A DNA stretch of 64,000 bases from Flavobacterium cheniae (lineage in GTDB: Bacteria > Bacteroidota > Bacteroidia > Flavobacteriales > Flavobacteriaceae), in contig NZ_SNZC01000001.1 of NCBI RefSeq assembly GCF_004363695.1, positions 389,857 through 453,856 of the forward strand, read 5' to 3'. This document shows positions 42,878-52,789 of the stretch, piece after piece (position 1 is the stretch's first letter; every line of letters begins with the position of its first letter). Made by a program: the position numbers and the translations under genes. The notes under the pieces are model-generated. The model was given only the letters and a program-made list of their open reading frames with translations. It did no database searches and was not told where the DNA came from.

Positions 42878-44533
42878 ATGAGCAATCAAATCAAAACCAA
42901 TTATCCTGCATTATATACACTAATTACAGTGTTTTTCTTTTGGGGATTTATCGCAGCTGGAAACAGTATTTTTATACCTTTTTGTAAAAGTTATTTTTCA
43001 CTAGATCAATTTCAATCTCAGTTGGTTGATTTTGCTTTTTATACCGCTTATTACATAGGAGCCTTATTATTGTTTGCTTTGGGTGATTTATCAGGAAAAG
43101 ATATCGTAGGAAAATGGGGCTATAAGAAAAGTATTGTTTATGGATTATTATTTTCAGCACTAGGAGCTGGCGCCATGATTATTGCCGTTGAAGCAAGTGT
43201 TTACGCGGGAATGTTAGTAGGATTATTTATAGTTGCTTTAGGTTTTTCATTACAACAAACTGCAGCCAATCCTTTTGCTATTTTATTAGGTGATCCAAAA
43301 ACGGGAGCGAGTAGAGTAAATCTTGGAGGCGGAATCAATTCTTTTGGAACTACAATAGGTCCTATTATAGTGGCATTAGCATTATTTGGTACAGCTGCAT
43401 CCATTTCAGACGAACAGATTAAAACATTAGAACTTAATAAAGTAGTATTACTATATGTTGGAGTAGGCTTATTATTCGTGGCTGCTGCAGCTTTATTTTG
43501 GTTTTCAAAAAAAGTGCCTAGCGGAATTGCAAACGAACCAATGGAAAAGGCTAATAAAGCATTAAGAACATTAGTGATTATGACAGTTTTATTAGCTGCT
43601 TGTTTTGTGCCAATTTTTAAAACCTATCAATTAGATACAACTAATTATTGTGATGCAGATTTTTCAGATTTAGAACAATATAGAATGCTTTGGCTTTCAG
43701 GTGCTTTATTAGTAGTTGTTGGTGGTTTGATGTTTTCTTATACATCCGCAAAAAAGAAATCGGAAGGTTGGGGTGCGATGCAATATCCTCAATTGGTTTT
43801 AGGAATGTTAGCGATATTTACCTATGTTGGAGTAGAAGTTGCTGTTGGAAGTAATTTGGGTGAATTATTAAAATTAGATGAATTTGGAGGTTTACAATCT
43901 TCAGAAATTGCACCTTATATTTCAATGTATTGGGGAAGTTTAATGATTGGAAGATGGGCAGGAGCTATCAGTGTTTTCAATTTGCAAGGAATGAAGAAAA
44001 CATTAGCTTTACTGATTATTCCAATTATCGCATTCGGAATTATTTTAGGAGTGAATATCATTTCTGGAAAAGATATGAAACCCTTGTATTGGTATATCGT
44101 TTGTGTGATTATTCAAATTATAGCTTTCTTTTTGAGTAAAGATAAACCGGCAAGAACCTTAATGATTTTTGGAACTTTTGGTGTAATTGCAATGTTAATT
44201 GGATTGTTTAGCACTGGAACAATTGCTATTTATGCCTTTTTATCTGGTGGATTGGCTTGTAGTATTATGTGGCCTTCTATTTTTAGTTTGTCAATTATTG
44301 GATTAGGAAAATATACTTCTCAAGGTTCGGCATTCTTAGTAATGATGATTTTAGGAGGTGGGATTATTCCTCCCTTACAAGGAAAATTATCAGATATAAT
44401 TGGAATTCACCAATCGTATATTGTTGCAGTTGTTTGTTTCGCTTATTTAACATTATTTGCTGTATTAGTGAAGGGAATTCTAAAAAAACAAAACATTGAT
44501 GTAGATGCCATTGAAGCGGAGGGAAGTCATTAA
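42878..44533 (+). CDS. FucP-type major facilitator sugar transporter
   Basis: The start is set at ATG 42878 (551 residues), after the promoter. It has MFS helices with the FucP/glucose-galactose pattern near the N-terminus ([17 protein letters not shown] and [18 protein letters not shown]) and a [14 protein letters not shown] region near the C-terminus. It is longer than classical FucP, with extra helices in the middle, as in several Bacteroidetes homologues. The sugar is not known. Confidence 0.82.
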   Translation: MSNQIKTNYPALYTLITVFFFWGFIAAGNSIFIPFCKSYFSLDQFQSQLVDFAFYTAYYIGALLLFALGDLSGKDIVGKWGYKKSIVYGLLFSALGAGAMIIAVEASVYAGMLVGLFIVALGFSLQQTAANPFAILLGDPKTGASRVNLGGGINSFGTTIGPIIVALALFGTAASISDEQIKTLELNKVVLLYVGVGLLFVAAAALFWFSKKVPSGIANEPMEKANKALRTLVIMTVLLAACFVPIFKTYQLDTTNYCDADFSDLEQYRMLWLSGALLVVVGGLMFSYTSAKKKSEGWGAMQYPQLVLGMLAIFTYVGVEVAVGSNLGELLKLDEFGGLQSSEIAPYISMYWGSLMIGRWAGAISVFNLQGMKKTLALLIIPIIAFGIILGVNIISGKDMKPLYWYIVCVIIQIIAFFLSKDKPARTLMIFGTFGVIAMLIGLFSTGTIAIYAFLSGGLACSIMWPSIFSLSIIGLGKYTSQGSAFLVMMILGGGIIPPLQGKLSDIIGIHQSYIVAVVCFAYLTLFAVLVKGILKKQNIDVDAIEAEGSH

Positions 44534-44564
44534 TTAGTAAAAAGTAATTAACTTATAATATAGT

Positions 44565-44607
44565 AAAAAACTCCAATTAAAAACTAATTTTCATTTGGAG
44601 TTTTTTT
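44565..44607 (+). terminator. Terminator after the transporter gene
   Basis: AAAAAACTCCAA pairs with TTTGGAGTTTTTT around a long AT-rich loop. Confidence 0.75.
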
Positions 44608-44619
44608 AATTTCATTTCT

Positions 44620-45450
44620 ATGGAAACACGTTTTATTGTCCTTTTTTCAGTTGCTTTTTTTGTTTTTGTTATTGGTTTATGGGTTCTTAAAATTGATCAA
44701 AAAAGAAGATTAGCAAAAAAAGAAGAAAAGCCATTATCAAATAAAGAAATTATTGCTCTTTTAGATGATCCTTTAACTGGAGAAAAAATGAAAGTAAGCG
44801 AAACTCAGAATGAATATGAATATTCTGATGAAATACCTGATGAAATTGTTTTCTATGATGAAAATAGGAGAACATCCGAGCATGTTTTGAATAAATACTA
44901 TACAGAAGATGGTGATTTAGAAAGAGAGTTTATCTTAATTAAAAATTATTTATTGGATAATGGATTTAATTTTCAAATCTTCTCCGAATCTGAAATTGAA
45001 TTTTTAGAAAACTCTATAACATTTACAAGTTTTGAAGATTGGACTTGTACAGATATGTATCATAAAAATAATCTGTCTTTTTTTATAGCTAATACAACTT
45101 CAAAAGCTATTAATAGTAAGTATCACTCTAGAAATGAGAATACAAATATTGTTTTGTGGGTTAAGGATTTCAAATTTTCTGGACATTATTGTTTTATTAA
45201 ACAGCCCATAATTCATAATATTGTGAATGTATTTATTGATGAAAATACCGAAATAATTAAAGGGTATAAAACAGAGATAATTAAAAAATCTACTCAAGAG
45301 AAAGTAATCACAGATTATTTTAAAAATTTAAATTCAAGTTTTGATTTAGAAATCGAAGTTTTTAATTCAAATATTATAATTAGGATGATGAATGTAGCTT
45401 CTTATGAGAATATGATAAAATTATTAAACTCTTTAAAAACCTCCGATTGA
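44620..45450 (+). CDS. Hypothetical protein with N-terminal membrane anchor
   Basis: A 276-residue protein not recognised. One membrane helix lies at about residues 5-24, followed by a basic stretch, an acidic linker and a soluble alpha/beta region with ITFTSFEDWTCTD and SGHYCFIKQ. Its stop codon lies inside the stem of the bidirectional terminator. Confidence 0.7.
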   Translation: METRFIVLFSVAFFVFVIGLWVLKIDQKRRLAKKEEKPLSNKEIIALLDDPLTGEKMKVSETQNEYEYSDEIPDEIVFYDENRRTSEHVLNKYYTEDGDLEREFILIKNYLLDNGFNFQIFSESEIEFLENSITFTSFEDWTCTDMYHKNNLSFFIANTTSKAINSKYHSRNENTNIVLWVKDFKFSGHYCFIKQPIIHNIVNVFIDENTEIIKGYKTEIIKKSTQEKVITDYFKNLNSSFDLEIEVFNSNIIIRMMNVASYENMIKLLNSLKTSD

Positions 45451-45470
45451 TAATTTTCAATCGGAGGTTT
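45437..45470. terminator. Bidirectional terminator between the hypothetical gene and creD
   Basis: Perfect 14-bp stem AAACCTCCGATTGA / TCAATCGGAGGTTT with 6-nt loop and flanking A and T tracts. Confidence 0.88.
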
Positions 45471-45475
45471 TGTTT

Positions 45476-46771
45476 TTATTTATTCCACTCAATCTTTCTA
45501 GAGAAATACATCACGGCTGCTAATATTAAGAATAATCCAATACTTCCTACTAATAGCGCATAATCTTCCAATTGGATAATCACATAAATAAAAGTATATA
45601 AAACACTCAATGCGGCTCCAATAAACATAGGGAATTTTTTATCTTTTAAAATCGAAATCGAATAGAGAGAAATCATAATGATAACGGAAGCTCCAGCTAT
45701 TAAATAGGCAAAAGAAAAAGTACTGTGTTCTGTAATCGAAATTAGCAAAGTGTAAAACATAATTAAAGCAATTCCAATCATTGAATATTGAAAGATATGA
45801 ATATTGATTTTACTAATTGATTGAATCAAAAAGAAAATCAAAAACGTTAATCCAATTACCAAAAAACCATATTTTGAAGCACGCTCGTTTTGTTGGTATT
45901 CGTCAACTGGCGTAATGAAATCTGCAGCAAAAGCGTATTTTCCTAGTTCTGGTAAACTTTCAAAATAGTGTTGTGCAAACGGACGGTTGAAATGTAATAC
46001 TTTCCAATTTGCTTCAAAACCTTTATCCGTAATTTCTCTTGAAATAGGAGAGAAGTTGCCATTGAAGTTAGGCGAATTCCAATTCGATGTCATTTTAGCA
46101 TCGGTAGTTTTTCCTATTGGAACTATTTTTACTTGCTTACTTCCGTTGAATGAAATTGTAAAATTAAATGAAGCTTTGCTTTCCATCGTTTTATAATCAA
46201 AGTAATTAGTTTCTAAACTTTCAATACTATCGTTCACATTATTAGCAACCGATTCAAAAGCTAAATTTTGATTTCCAATTTTCATTTTCACTTCGTCTTT
46301 CAAGCTTTTTAAATTCGTGGTACGAATCATAATTTTAGCTCGATTCCAATAAATGTTTTCGGCTGGTATTCCTTTCGAAGCGAAATTAGGAGTAGTATAA
46401 TTTCCATCAAATTGCATTTTGGTGGTAAAAACATTCGATTTGTAAATGCTTCTTTCCAAAGGTTTTACCATGGTAACTTCGGTTTTGTTATTCAAGGTTT
46501 CTGGAAAGAAATAGGCATAATTATTGGCACCCGACATAGGGTCTTTGTACGGCACTTTTAAAATAGGACCATAAAAATAAACGGAATTTCCCCATTTGGA
46601 AGTCGTTTCAGTAATAACTTCTTTTTGGCGCTGACTTCTCTCTACAATTAATTCTTGCACTAAAGCAAGTGGAATGATTAATACTAAGGTTAGAATCCCA
46701 ACCATGATCATTTTAGCGGTTGTGGTTTGAAAGAACGATACTTTTGGTTCTTGTTGAAATTGTGTTTCCAT
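45476..46771 (-). CDS. creD: CreD-family inner-membrane protein
   Basis: A 431-residue protein with one N-terminal helix, a large periplasmic part and about five helices near the C-terminus. LVQELIVERSQRQKEV and WGNSVYFYGPILKVPY are typical of CreD. In enterics it affects envelope stability and beta-lactam tolerance. A winged-helix regulator lies upstream in the same direction, a common Flavobacteria arrangement. Confidence 0.88.
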   Translation of the reverse strand: METQFQQEPKVSFFQTTTAKMIMVGILTLVLIIPLALVQELIVERSQRQKEVITETTSKWGNSVYFYGPILKVPYKDPMSGANNYAYFFPETLNNKTEVTMVKPLERSIYKSNVFTTKMQFDGNYTTPNFASKGIPAENIYWNRAKIMIRTTNLKSLKDEVKMKIGNQNLAFESVANNVNDSIESLETNYFDYKTMESKASFNFTISFNGSKQVKIVPIGKTTDAKMTSNWNSPNFNGNFSPISREITDKGFEANWKVLHFNRPFAQHYFESLPELGKYAFAADFITPVDEYQQNERASKYGFLVIGLTFLIFFLIQSISKINIHIFQYSMIGIALIMFYTLLISITEHSTFSFAYLIAGASVIIMISLYSISILKDKKFPMFIGAALSVLYTFIYVIIQLEDYALLVGSIGLFLILAAVMYFSRKIEWNK

Positions 46772-46806
46772 GATGTTTGATTTATAGTTTTATTAAGTGA
46801 ATGTGT

Positions 46807-47106
46807 TTAAAGAGTATAGATTACAATTAAAAAGTAAACGAATGTAATAGGAACATTTGCAAATAGAATTAATGCTTGTCTCTCAATTTGAGGTCTGTTT
46901 AGAGGTTCAGTAATCCAATCAATTATGAGTTTTAAAAGCATTAAACCATTTATAAGAAATGAAATCAGGACGTAATAAATTCCGACTGTTACTATTATAT
47001 CAGAGTTTTTAAATATGAAATGAAGTAATAATAATAGTGTACCAATTCCAAATGATACAATTGCCATTTGGGTTGATAATGGCAGTTTTAAAAAATCTTT
47101 TTCCAT
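46807..47106 (-). CDS. Small three-helix membrane protein, hypothetical
   Basis: A 99-residue hydrophobic protein with three predicted helices (about 13-30, 35-60 and 77-98). I do not recognise the family. It overlaps the end of a 41-codon ORF by 19 bp and belongs to the minus-strand run headed by the winged-helix regulator. Confidence 0.65.
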   Translation of the reverse strand: MEKDFLKLPLSTQMAIVSFGIGTLLLLLHFIFKNSDIIVTVGIYYVLISFLINGLMLLKLIIDWITEPLNRPQIERQALILFANVPITFVYFLIVIYTL

Positions 47107-47213
47107 AATACAATGATTCGTTTATTTATTTCTGATGATAGGTTTTTTATGATTTCCATTCCGATAAAGAATAAAATTCCGATGGTCATACTAATGTTAA
47201 TGAGTTTGTTCAT
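47088..47213 (-). CDS. Possible 41-residue membrane peptide
   Basis: An ORF starting one base after the upstream gene's stop (TAAC-ATG) and running into the start of the next gene. One hydrophobic helix (TIGILFFIGMEII) is followed by a basic tail. The tight spacing supports translation; there is no family match. Confidence 0.45.
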   Translation of the reverse strand: MNKLINISMTIGILFFIGMEIIKNLSSEINKRIIVLWKKIF

Positions 47214-47214
47214 G

Positions 47215-47670
47215 TTATTGAATATTAAAGGTTTGTTGAATGTGAGTTAGTGGAATCGAAAGCATATTTAAAAAATCCAATCTGTAGAATTCATGTGCTT
47301 GTTTTCCTCTTTGATATTGTTGTTTGAAATACGAAAATCGAGTAGGATAGAAGAGTGTTCCAGAAACGATTACCATTATCAAATACAAACTTCGTTTACC
47401 GTTGCCGTACAAATAATATTGCATACCTATTTCTTCCACAACTGAAATTCCAGTGTTGGTTAGCACGTGAATAATATCATGGTCTTCTAACTTAGGTTGG
47501 ATTTCAAAATTAAATTTCAGTAAAAAGCAACCTAAGTGAAATCCCAAGCTATCATTAGGAAGTTGTATCAACTGATTAATTTCAATATCCCAAGCTTTTC
47601 CTTTTTTAAAGAATTTTTGATATGGTTTTTTACTGAGTTCGTACATTTTTTCTATAAATAAATCTCTCAT
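47215..47670 (-). CDS. Coq4-family protein
   Basis: A 151-residue protein with the Coq4 metal motif HDxxH-x11-E (HDIIHVLTNTGISVVEE) and a later FYRLDFLNMLSIPL. Coq4 acts in ubiquinone synthesis in eukaryotes; Bacteroidetes use menaquinone, so the role here is open. Confidence 0.75.
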   Translation of the reverse strand: MRDLFIEKMYELSKKPYQKFFKKGKAWDIEINQLIQLPNDSLGFHLGCFLLKFNFEIQPKLEDHDIIHVLTNTGISVVEEIGMQYYLYGNGKRSLYLIMVIVSGTLFYPTRFSYFKQQYQRGKQAHEFYRLDFLNMLSIPLTHIQQTFNIQ

Positions 47671-47724
47671 AATAAATATTTAAAAGTACTTTGAATTTCA
47701 AAGTATTTAGATAAAAAAATAGGT

Positions 47725-48021
47725 TTAACTTTTTTTGATTAATTTTTCAAGCGCCTCGATGTGAGAAGTAAAGGCAATTCTTCCTTCTTTTGTAGCACTA
47801 TATTTTGTGTTGGGTTTTTTGCCAATAAACTGTTTCTCAATTTGAATGTAATTTTCTAATTCTAGCGCTTTAGTATGCGATGCTAAGTTACCATCTGTTA
47901 CGCCTAAAAGTTCTTTTAGCATATTAAAATCGGCACTTTCATTCACCATCAATACCGACATAATCCCCAAACGAATTCGGTGATCAAAGGCTTTGTTGAT
48001 ATTTTGGATGATGTTTAGCAT
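47725..48021 (-). CDS. Winged-helix transcriptional regulator (MarR/ArsR-like)
   Basis: A 98-residue DNA-binding protein with the pattern FDHRIRLGIMSVLMV, LLGVTDGNLASHTKALE (recognition helix) and a wing near KPNTKYSATKEG. It is probably the regulator of the minus-strand run ending with creD. Confidence 0.85.
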   Translation of the reverse strand: MLNIIQNINKAFDHRIRLGIMSVLMVNESADFNMLKELLGVTDGNLASHTKALELENYIQIEKQFIGKKPNTKYSATKEGRIAFTSHIEALEKLIKKS

Positions 48022-48047
48022 TTTTAAAAGTTTATAGGTTAAAAAGG

Positions 48048-48674
48048 TTAAAAGTTGTCGAAAATTGTTTCAACTATTTCAGAATCATATAACTGAGATG
48101 GAGCTACTACAGCTTCATTGAAAGGGATATTATTTCCATATCTTTCTTTCATAATGCTTTTTACCAATGGATTATCAAGATTAAAATCTTTCAGTTTTTT
48201 GGTTTTACATAGTTCTATATTGGCTCCATTTTTATAAATTTTCCAAACTAATTCCGAACAATAAATTTTATTATCACTCCATTCAAAATACAAATCATAA
48301 TCTTTGTTATTCATTGATTTTCCGTATGACTTCATTTTTTGTAAAACTTCATTAGTCAATATTTTATCTGAGTTTTTTAATCTTTTTACAACATATTTAG
48401 CATCTTTTCCATGAGAAATCCAATCTTCAAGCAAAGTCATTTTAACAGGTTGAACCGCTTCATATACGTAAGTTTTACCATTTTCAATAAAGATGATTCC
48501 ACAATGAGAAAAATTTGAATTGGTTGCAATTTTAACTGCTTCACATTGTTTAGATTGTGAAGTTTGAAAAATGATATCACCATTTTGAAAAGCAACTTCT
48601 TTACTATTTATTTCTTTACAATTAAATGAAATAAAAATTAAGCCAAAGAAAAGCGATACAATTAGATTTTTCAT
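48048..48674 (-). CDS. YiiX-like permuted papain-fold hydrolase, exported
   Basis: A 208-residue protein with a signal sequence ending FISFNC, possibly a lipoprotein. The permuted NlpC/P60 order is visible: the His in FSHCGIIF precedes the Cys in KIYCSELVWK, as in YiiX/YebB proteins. It may cleave or bind a lipid or peptide in the envelope. It starts one base after the stop of the upstream membrane-protein gene. Confidence 0.82.
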   Translation of the reverse strand: MKNLIVSLFFGLIFISFNCKEINSKEVAFQNGDIIFQTSQSKQCEAVKIATNSNFSHCGIIFIENGKTYVYEAVQPVKMTLLEDWISHGKDAKYVVKRLKNSDKILTNEVLQKMKSYGKSMNNKDYDLYFEWSDNKIYCSELVWKIYKNGANIELCKTKKLKDFNLDNPLVKSIMKERYGNNIPFNEAVVAPSQLYDSEIVETIFDNF

Positions 48675-48675
48675 C

Positions 48676-49299
48676 TTACTTTCTCTCGTATTTAAAATAC
48701 ATTAAACTTCCATATAAAATGTGACAACCTCCAAAACCTAATGCCCAGAATAATAAGCCATAACCTAAGAACCAAGTCGATAATAATCCCAAAGCAATCA
48801 TGGTTATTCCTAAATAACGAACGTCTCCTAAAGTATATTTACTAGCATTTACACAGGCTAATCCGTAGAATATCAAAGTTAATGGAGCAACTAAACCCAA
48901 CATGTCTTTTTCGATTAAAAAGATAATAAAAAATCCACCGGTTGCCAAAGGAATCATAAAGTTGATAACCAATCTTTTTGAAGCGGTATTCCATACATTT
49001 TCATGACTTTTTCTCGCTTTACTGATGCTTAACACAATTCCAGTTACAATTGACAACACCAAAACGGATGTTGCTATTATCAATAATCGAATTACAGCAG
49101 CTTCAGAAATGATTAAATCACGATAAGCACCCATTGTTGAAGTATCAAAGTAAATGGTTTTATAAGCTAACCATGCTCCAATTAAAGCATAAAAACCTGC
49201 TAAAATTCCAGATAAACCACTCAAAGATATAAAACGTGATGATTTGTTCATCAAATTTTTGATTTCGGTAATGTCGTTAAGATATTTCTCGTTTTCCAT
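48676..49299 (-). CDS. Six-helix membrane protein, hypothetical
   Basis: A 207-residue protein with about six predicted helices, starting MENEKYLNDITEIKNLMNKS, a soluble helical start common to Bacteroidetes membrane proteins of unknown role. It is the first gene of the minus-strand run. Confidence 0.7.
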   Translation of the reverse strand: MENEKYLNDITEIKNLMNKSSRFISLSGLSGILAGFYALIGAWLAYKTIYFDTSTMGAYRDLIISEAAVIRLLIIATSVLVLSIVTGIVLSISKARKSHENVWNTASKRLVINFMIPLATGGFFIIFLIEKDMLGLVAPLTLIFYGLACVNASKYTLGDVRYLGITMIALGLLSTWFLGYGLLFWALGFGGCHILYGSLMYFKYERK

Positions 49300-49386
49300 T
49301 TTTAAAGTACTTTGAAAAACAAAGTAAATGATAAATAATTAGTTGACCAAACATTTTTTACATTATTTTTGAAAAAATCATTTTCT

Positions 49387-49737
49387 ATGAAACCCACAGA
49401 AGCATATATACTCCGTCAACCCGAACAATACCAAGCGATGATGTTACATGTATTAGCTGTAGTAGAGCAGGAGTTACCCCATTCAGAATTACTTTTCAAA
49501 TGGGGCATTCCGTATGTGTATTATAAAAAAAAGCCATTTTGTTATTTGGCTCCCAATCATAAAAAATGTTTTTTAGATCTTGGCTTTGCCAAAGGTTTTG
49601 AATTAAAAAGAAACCAGAGAATACTAGTTGATGAAAAGAGAAATACAGTTAAATCGTTGCGTTATTTTTCTATTGAAGAAATAGATAATGCTGTTTTAAT
49701 AGATGTAATTTCGGAAGCGAAAGGCTTATACACCTAA
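49387..49737 (+). CDS. DUF1801-family protein
   Basis: The start is set at ATG 49387 (116 residues). The fold pattern HSELLFKWGIPYVYYKKKPFCYL and HKKCFLDLGFAKG matches DUF1801 (YdhG-like). Function unknown. Confidence 0.78.
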   Translation: MKPTEAYILRQPEQYQAMMLHVLAVVEQELPHSELLFKWGIPYVYYKKKPFCYLAPNHKKCFLDLGFAKGFELKRNQRILVDEKRNTVKSLRYFSIEEIDNAVLIDVISEAKGLYT

Positions 49738-49817
49738 CTTAATTTTCGCTTAATTTCCTTTTAATAAAATACAAATCAACAGATATTCTCGTTACATTTG
49801 ATATAAATTTAAATGAA

Positions 49818-50255
49818 ATGAGAAAGTTACTTCTATTATTTGCATTAGCAATTTCCAATTTCGCCGCTTCACAAGAATGGCAAACTAATTTTGAAGAAGC
49901 AAAAAAAATAGCAACCGAACAAGATAAAAATGTAGTAATTGTTTTTTCAGGTTCAGATTGGTGTGCACCTTGCATCAAATTAGATAAAAATATTTGGCAA
50001 TCTGAAGCTTTTAAAAAAGAGGCAAAAGAAGAATGGGTTTTGGTTAAAGCCAATTTTCCAAGAAAGAAAGCCAATGAATTACCAAAAGAACAAACAGAAC
50101 ACAACAGAAAATTAGCAGAAAAATACAATATGGAAGGTAGTTTTCCATTAGTTGTAGTTTTGGATAAAAACGGAAAAGTATTAGGGAAAATGGGATTTAA
50201 AAATGTTTCTCCTGAAGAATATATCAAAATGATTCACGCATTAGAGAAAAAATGA
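49818..50255 (+). CDS. Exported thioredoxin-like protein
   Basis: A 145-residue protein with a signal peptide (ending NFAASQ) and a thioredoxin fold with active site DWCAPC and cis-Pro in GSFPLVVVLD. It is the first gene of a cluster with ApbE, DUF4266 and DUF3570. TACATTTG at 49793-49800 is a likely -7 element. Its stop overlaps apbE. Confidence 0.87.
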   Translation: MRKLLLLFALAISNFAASQEWQTNFEEAKKIATEQDKNVVIVFSGSDWCAPCIKLDKNIWQSEAFKKEAKEEWVLVKANFPRKKANELPKEQTEHNRKLAEKYNMEGSFPLVVVLDKNGKVLGKMGFKNVSPEEYIKMIHALEKK

Positions 50256-51235
50256 GAGTAGTAGCAATTCTTTTATTTGCTTTAGCAACAAGTAGTTCAT
50301 TTGGTCAACAAATTTTTAAGAAAAAACAAAATTTGTTAGGAAGTCCATTTGAAATTACGGTTGTCGCTACTGATTCAATTCAGGGAAATCAATACACTGA
50401 TTTGGCTATAGCCGAAGTAAAACGAATTGAAAATTTAATTTCTGATTGGATTCCAACGACTCAAATTTCAAAAGTGAATCAAAATGCTGGAATTACTCCA
50501 GTTAAAGTAGATAAAGAAGTATATGATTTGGTTGAAAGAGCTACTAAAATTTCAAAATTAACTTCAGGAGCATTTGATATTAGCTATGCATCAATGGATA
50601 AAATTTGGAAATTTGACGGAAGTATGAAGGAAATGCCATCTCCAGAAGCTATTAAAAAATCGGTTGAAAGAGTTGGTTATCAAAACATAATTCTAAATCC
50701 AAAAGACACCACAATTTTCCTTAAAAACAAAGGAATGAAGTTGGGTCTTGGTGGAATTGGTCAAGGTTATATAGCAGATAAGATTAAAGTTTTACTTCAA
50801 GAAAAAGGGTGTAAAAGCGGAATAGTCAATGTTTCAGGCGATATCAATACTTGGGGAAAACAACCAAGTGGTGAACTTTGGACAGTTGGAATTATTAATC
50901 CAATGAACAAAAATAAAGTATTTGCCACGTTTCCATTAGATAATAGTGCGGTTGAAACTTCAGGAAGTTATGAAAAGTTTGTTACCTTCAATGGAAAACG
51001 CTATTCACATATTATCGACCCGAGAACTGGTTATCCTGCCTCAGGAATTGTAAGTGTTTCCGTTTTTTCAAAACAAACCGAATTAGCAGATGCTTTAGCC
51101 ACAGGAATTTTCGTTTTAGGAGTTGAAGTTGGTTTAGATTTAATCAATCAATTAAACGGAATAGGTTGCATTATTGTTGATGATAAAGGCACAATTCACG
51201 TATCAAAAAATATAGACATTAAAAAATATCAGTAA
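50252..51235 (+). CDS. apbE: FAD:protein FMN transferase
   Basis: A 327-residue exported protein (signal ending SSFGQ) with ApbE motifs GGIGQGYIAD, NVSGDINTWG, ETSGSYEKF and SHIIDPRTGYPASG. ApbE attaches FMN covalently to periplasmic or membrane flavoproteins. The neighbouring DUF4266/DUF3570 proteins are constant companions in Bacteroidetes, but no obvious flavinylation target is nearby. Confidence 0.93.
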   Translation: MRVVAILLFALATSSSFGQQIFKKKQNLLGSPFEITVVATDSIQGNQYTDLAIAEVKRIENLISDWIPTTQISKVNQNAGITPVKVDKEVYDLVERATKISKLTSGAFDISYASMDKIWKFDGSMKEMPSPEAIKKSVERVGYQNIILNPKDTTIFLKNKGMKLGLGGIGQGYIADKIKVLLQEKGCKSGIVNVSGDINTWGKQPSGELWTVGIINPMNKNKVFATFPLDNSAVETSGSYEKFVTFNGKRYSHIIDPRTGYPASGIVSVSVFSKQTELADALATGIFVLGVEVGLDLINQLNGIGCIIVDDKGTIHVSKNIDIKKYQ

Positions 51236-51445
51236 ATGAAAAAGATAATTTTAGTTGTAATAGTTGTTTTTTCAGCTATTTCATGCAATTCAGTAAAAGA
51301 ATACGACAAACAATATATCAATGATCCAGAAATGAAACTTTCTGCCAGAAGTTCAGAGCGTTTTGAAACTACTTTTCAAGTGTATCGCGAAGCTGCTTCT
51401 GGTGCAAATGGTGGAAAAACAGGTGGTGGTTGTGGATGCAATTAA
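51236..51445 (+). CDS. DUF4266 small lipoprotein
   Basis: A 69-residue lipoprotein (signal ending AISCNS) with the DUF4266 core INDPEMKLS and a C-terminal GGGCGCN. It sits between apbE and a DUF3570 gene as in other genomes. Function unknown. Confidence 0.85.
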   Translation: MKKIILVVIVVFSAISCNSVKEYDKQYINDPEMKLSARSSERFETTFQVYREAASGANGGKTGGGCGCN

Positions 51446-51454
51446 TTGAAAAAA

Positions 51455-52777
51455 ATGAAAAATAAAATAACCCTACTATTTGCATTTTGTGCGCTAATTG
51501 GTTTTTCTCAAGAGAAAGATTCAACTGATGTAGCGTATAAAAAACGTGTTTTGGAATCTATCGAGGTAGATTTTTTAATGAGTTATTATAAACAAGACGG
51601 TATTCATTCTGCAGTTTCTGGTGGAAATGGTATGGAAGAATTAACAAATCTTACCCCAACATTTGTAGTAGCAATTCCTTTAAATGACGATGACGTATTA
51701 ACCGTTGATGCCGGAATTTCAGCGTATTCGTCAGCTTCCTCAGGAAATATTAATCCGTTTGATAGTAATACGCCAAGTCCGTGGCAAGCGAGTTCTGGAG
51801 CTTCTGCTCAAGATGTGTTAACTTCTTTGGTTTTAAATTACAGTCATAGTTCTGATGATAGAAATACCATTTGGAACGGACATATTTCGGGTTCAGTGGA
51901 ATACGATTATTCATCCATTGGTTTTGGTGGTGGTGTTTCGAGATTATTTAACGGAAAAAACTCTGAAGTTTCAGTTGCTGCAAACGTTTATTTAGATACT
52001 TGGAAGCCTATCTACCCAAAAGAATTACAGGATTTTGTCGATTATGGTGGAATGAATGGTGGAATTTATGACGATTTCGTAATTACACCAGGTCAAATTT
52101 CTTCAGAAGTTTACAATCCTGCTAATTTCAAAGAGCACAATCAAAAAAATAGAAATTCATTTGCTTTGAGTTTAGGTTTTTCGCAAGTGGTGACTAAAAA
52201 AATACAGGGTTCGTTTTTCTTAGATGTTTTATATCAAAATGGCTTACTTTCAACACCATACCAACGTGTTTATTTTGCTGACAAAGATGATTTCTTTATT
52301 AATGAATTCCAATTAGCAGATGACATTGAACGTTTACCAGATTCGAGATTTAAATTACCAATTGGTACACGATGGAATTTCTATTTGAATGAAAAATTAA
52401 CATTGCGAACTTATTATCGTTATTATTTTGATAATTGGGATATTACATCACACACGCTTAATGTTGAATTACCTTATAAATTGACAGAGAAATTTACTGT
52501 AATCCCGATGTATCGCTTTTATTCGCAAGGAGCTTCAAAGTATTTTGCGCCATATGAAGGTCATATTTCAACAGATGAATATTATACTTCAGATTATGAC
52601 TTGTCGACTTTTAACGCGCATCAATATGGTGTTGGGATTAGTTATACCGACATTTTTACCAATGCAAAAATTTGGAAGTTTGGACTAAAAAATATCGATT
52701 TACGTTTTAATCATTACGACAGAAATGATGGTTTAAGTGCTAATATTGTTAGCTTTGGGGTTAAATTTGTACAATAA
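51455..52777 (+). CDS. DUF3570 outer-membrane beta-barrel protein, copy A
   Basis: The start is set at ATG 51455 (440 residues). It has a signal peptide ending GFSQ, then VDFLMSYYKQDGIHSAVSGG, TPWQ-like PWQASSGASAQD, barrel strands and a C-terminal aromatic strand ending FGVKFVQ. It is a predicted outer-membrane protein. A paralogue follows downstream at 53.5 kb, separated by a response regulator gene. Confidence 0.85.
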   Translation: MKNKITLLFAFCALIGFSQEKDSTDVAYKKRVLESIEVDFLMSYYKQDGIHSAVSGGNGMEELTNLTPTFVVAIPLNDDDVLTVDAGISAYSSASSGNINPFDSNTPSPWQASSGASAQDVLTSLVLNYSHSSDDRNTIWNGHISGSVEYDYSSIGFGGGVSRLFNGKNSEVSVAANVYLDTWKPIYPKELQDFVDYGGMNGGIYDDFVITPGQISSEVYNPANFKEHNQKNRNSFALSLGFSQVVTKKIQGSFFLDVLYQNGLLSTPYQRVYFADKDDFFINEFQLADDIERLPDSRFKLPIGTRWNFYLNEKLTLRTYYRYYFDNWDITSHTLNVELPYKLTEKFTVIPMYRFYSQGASKYFAPYEGHISTDEYYTSDYDLSTFNAHQYGVGISYTDIFTNAKIWKFGLKNIDLRFNHYDRNDGLSANIVSFGVKFVQ

Positions 52778-52789
52778 CATTAATTTATC

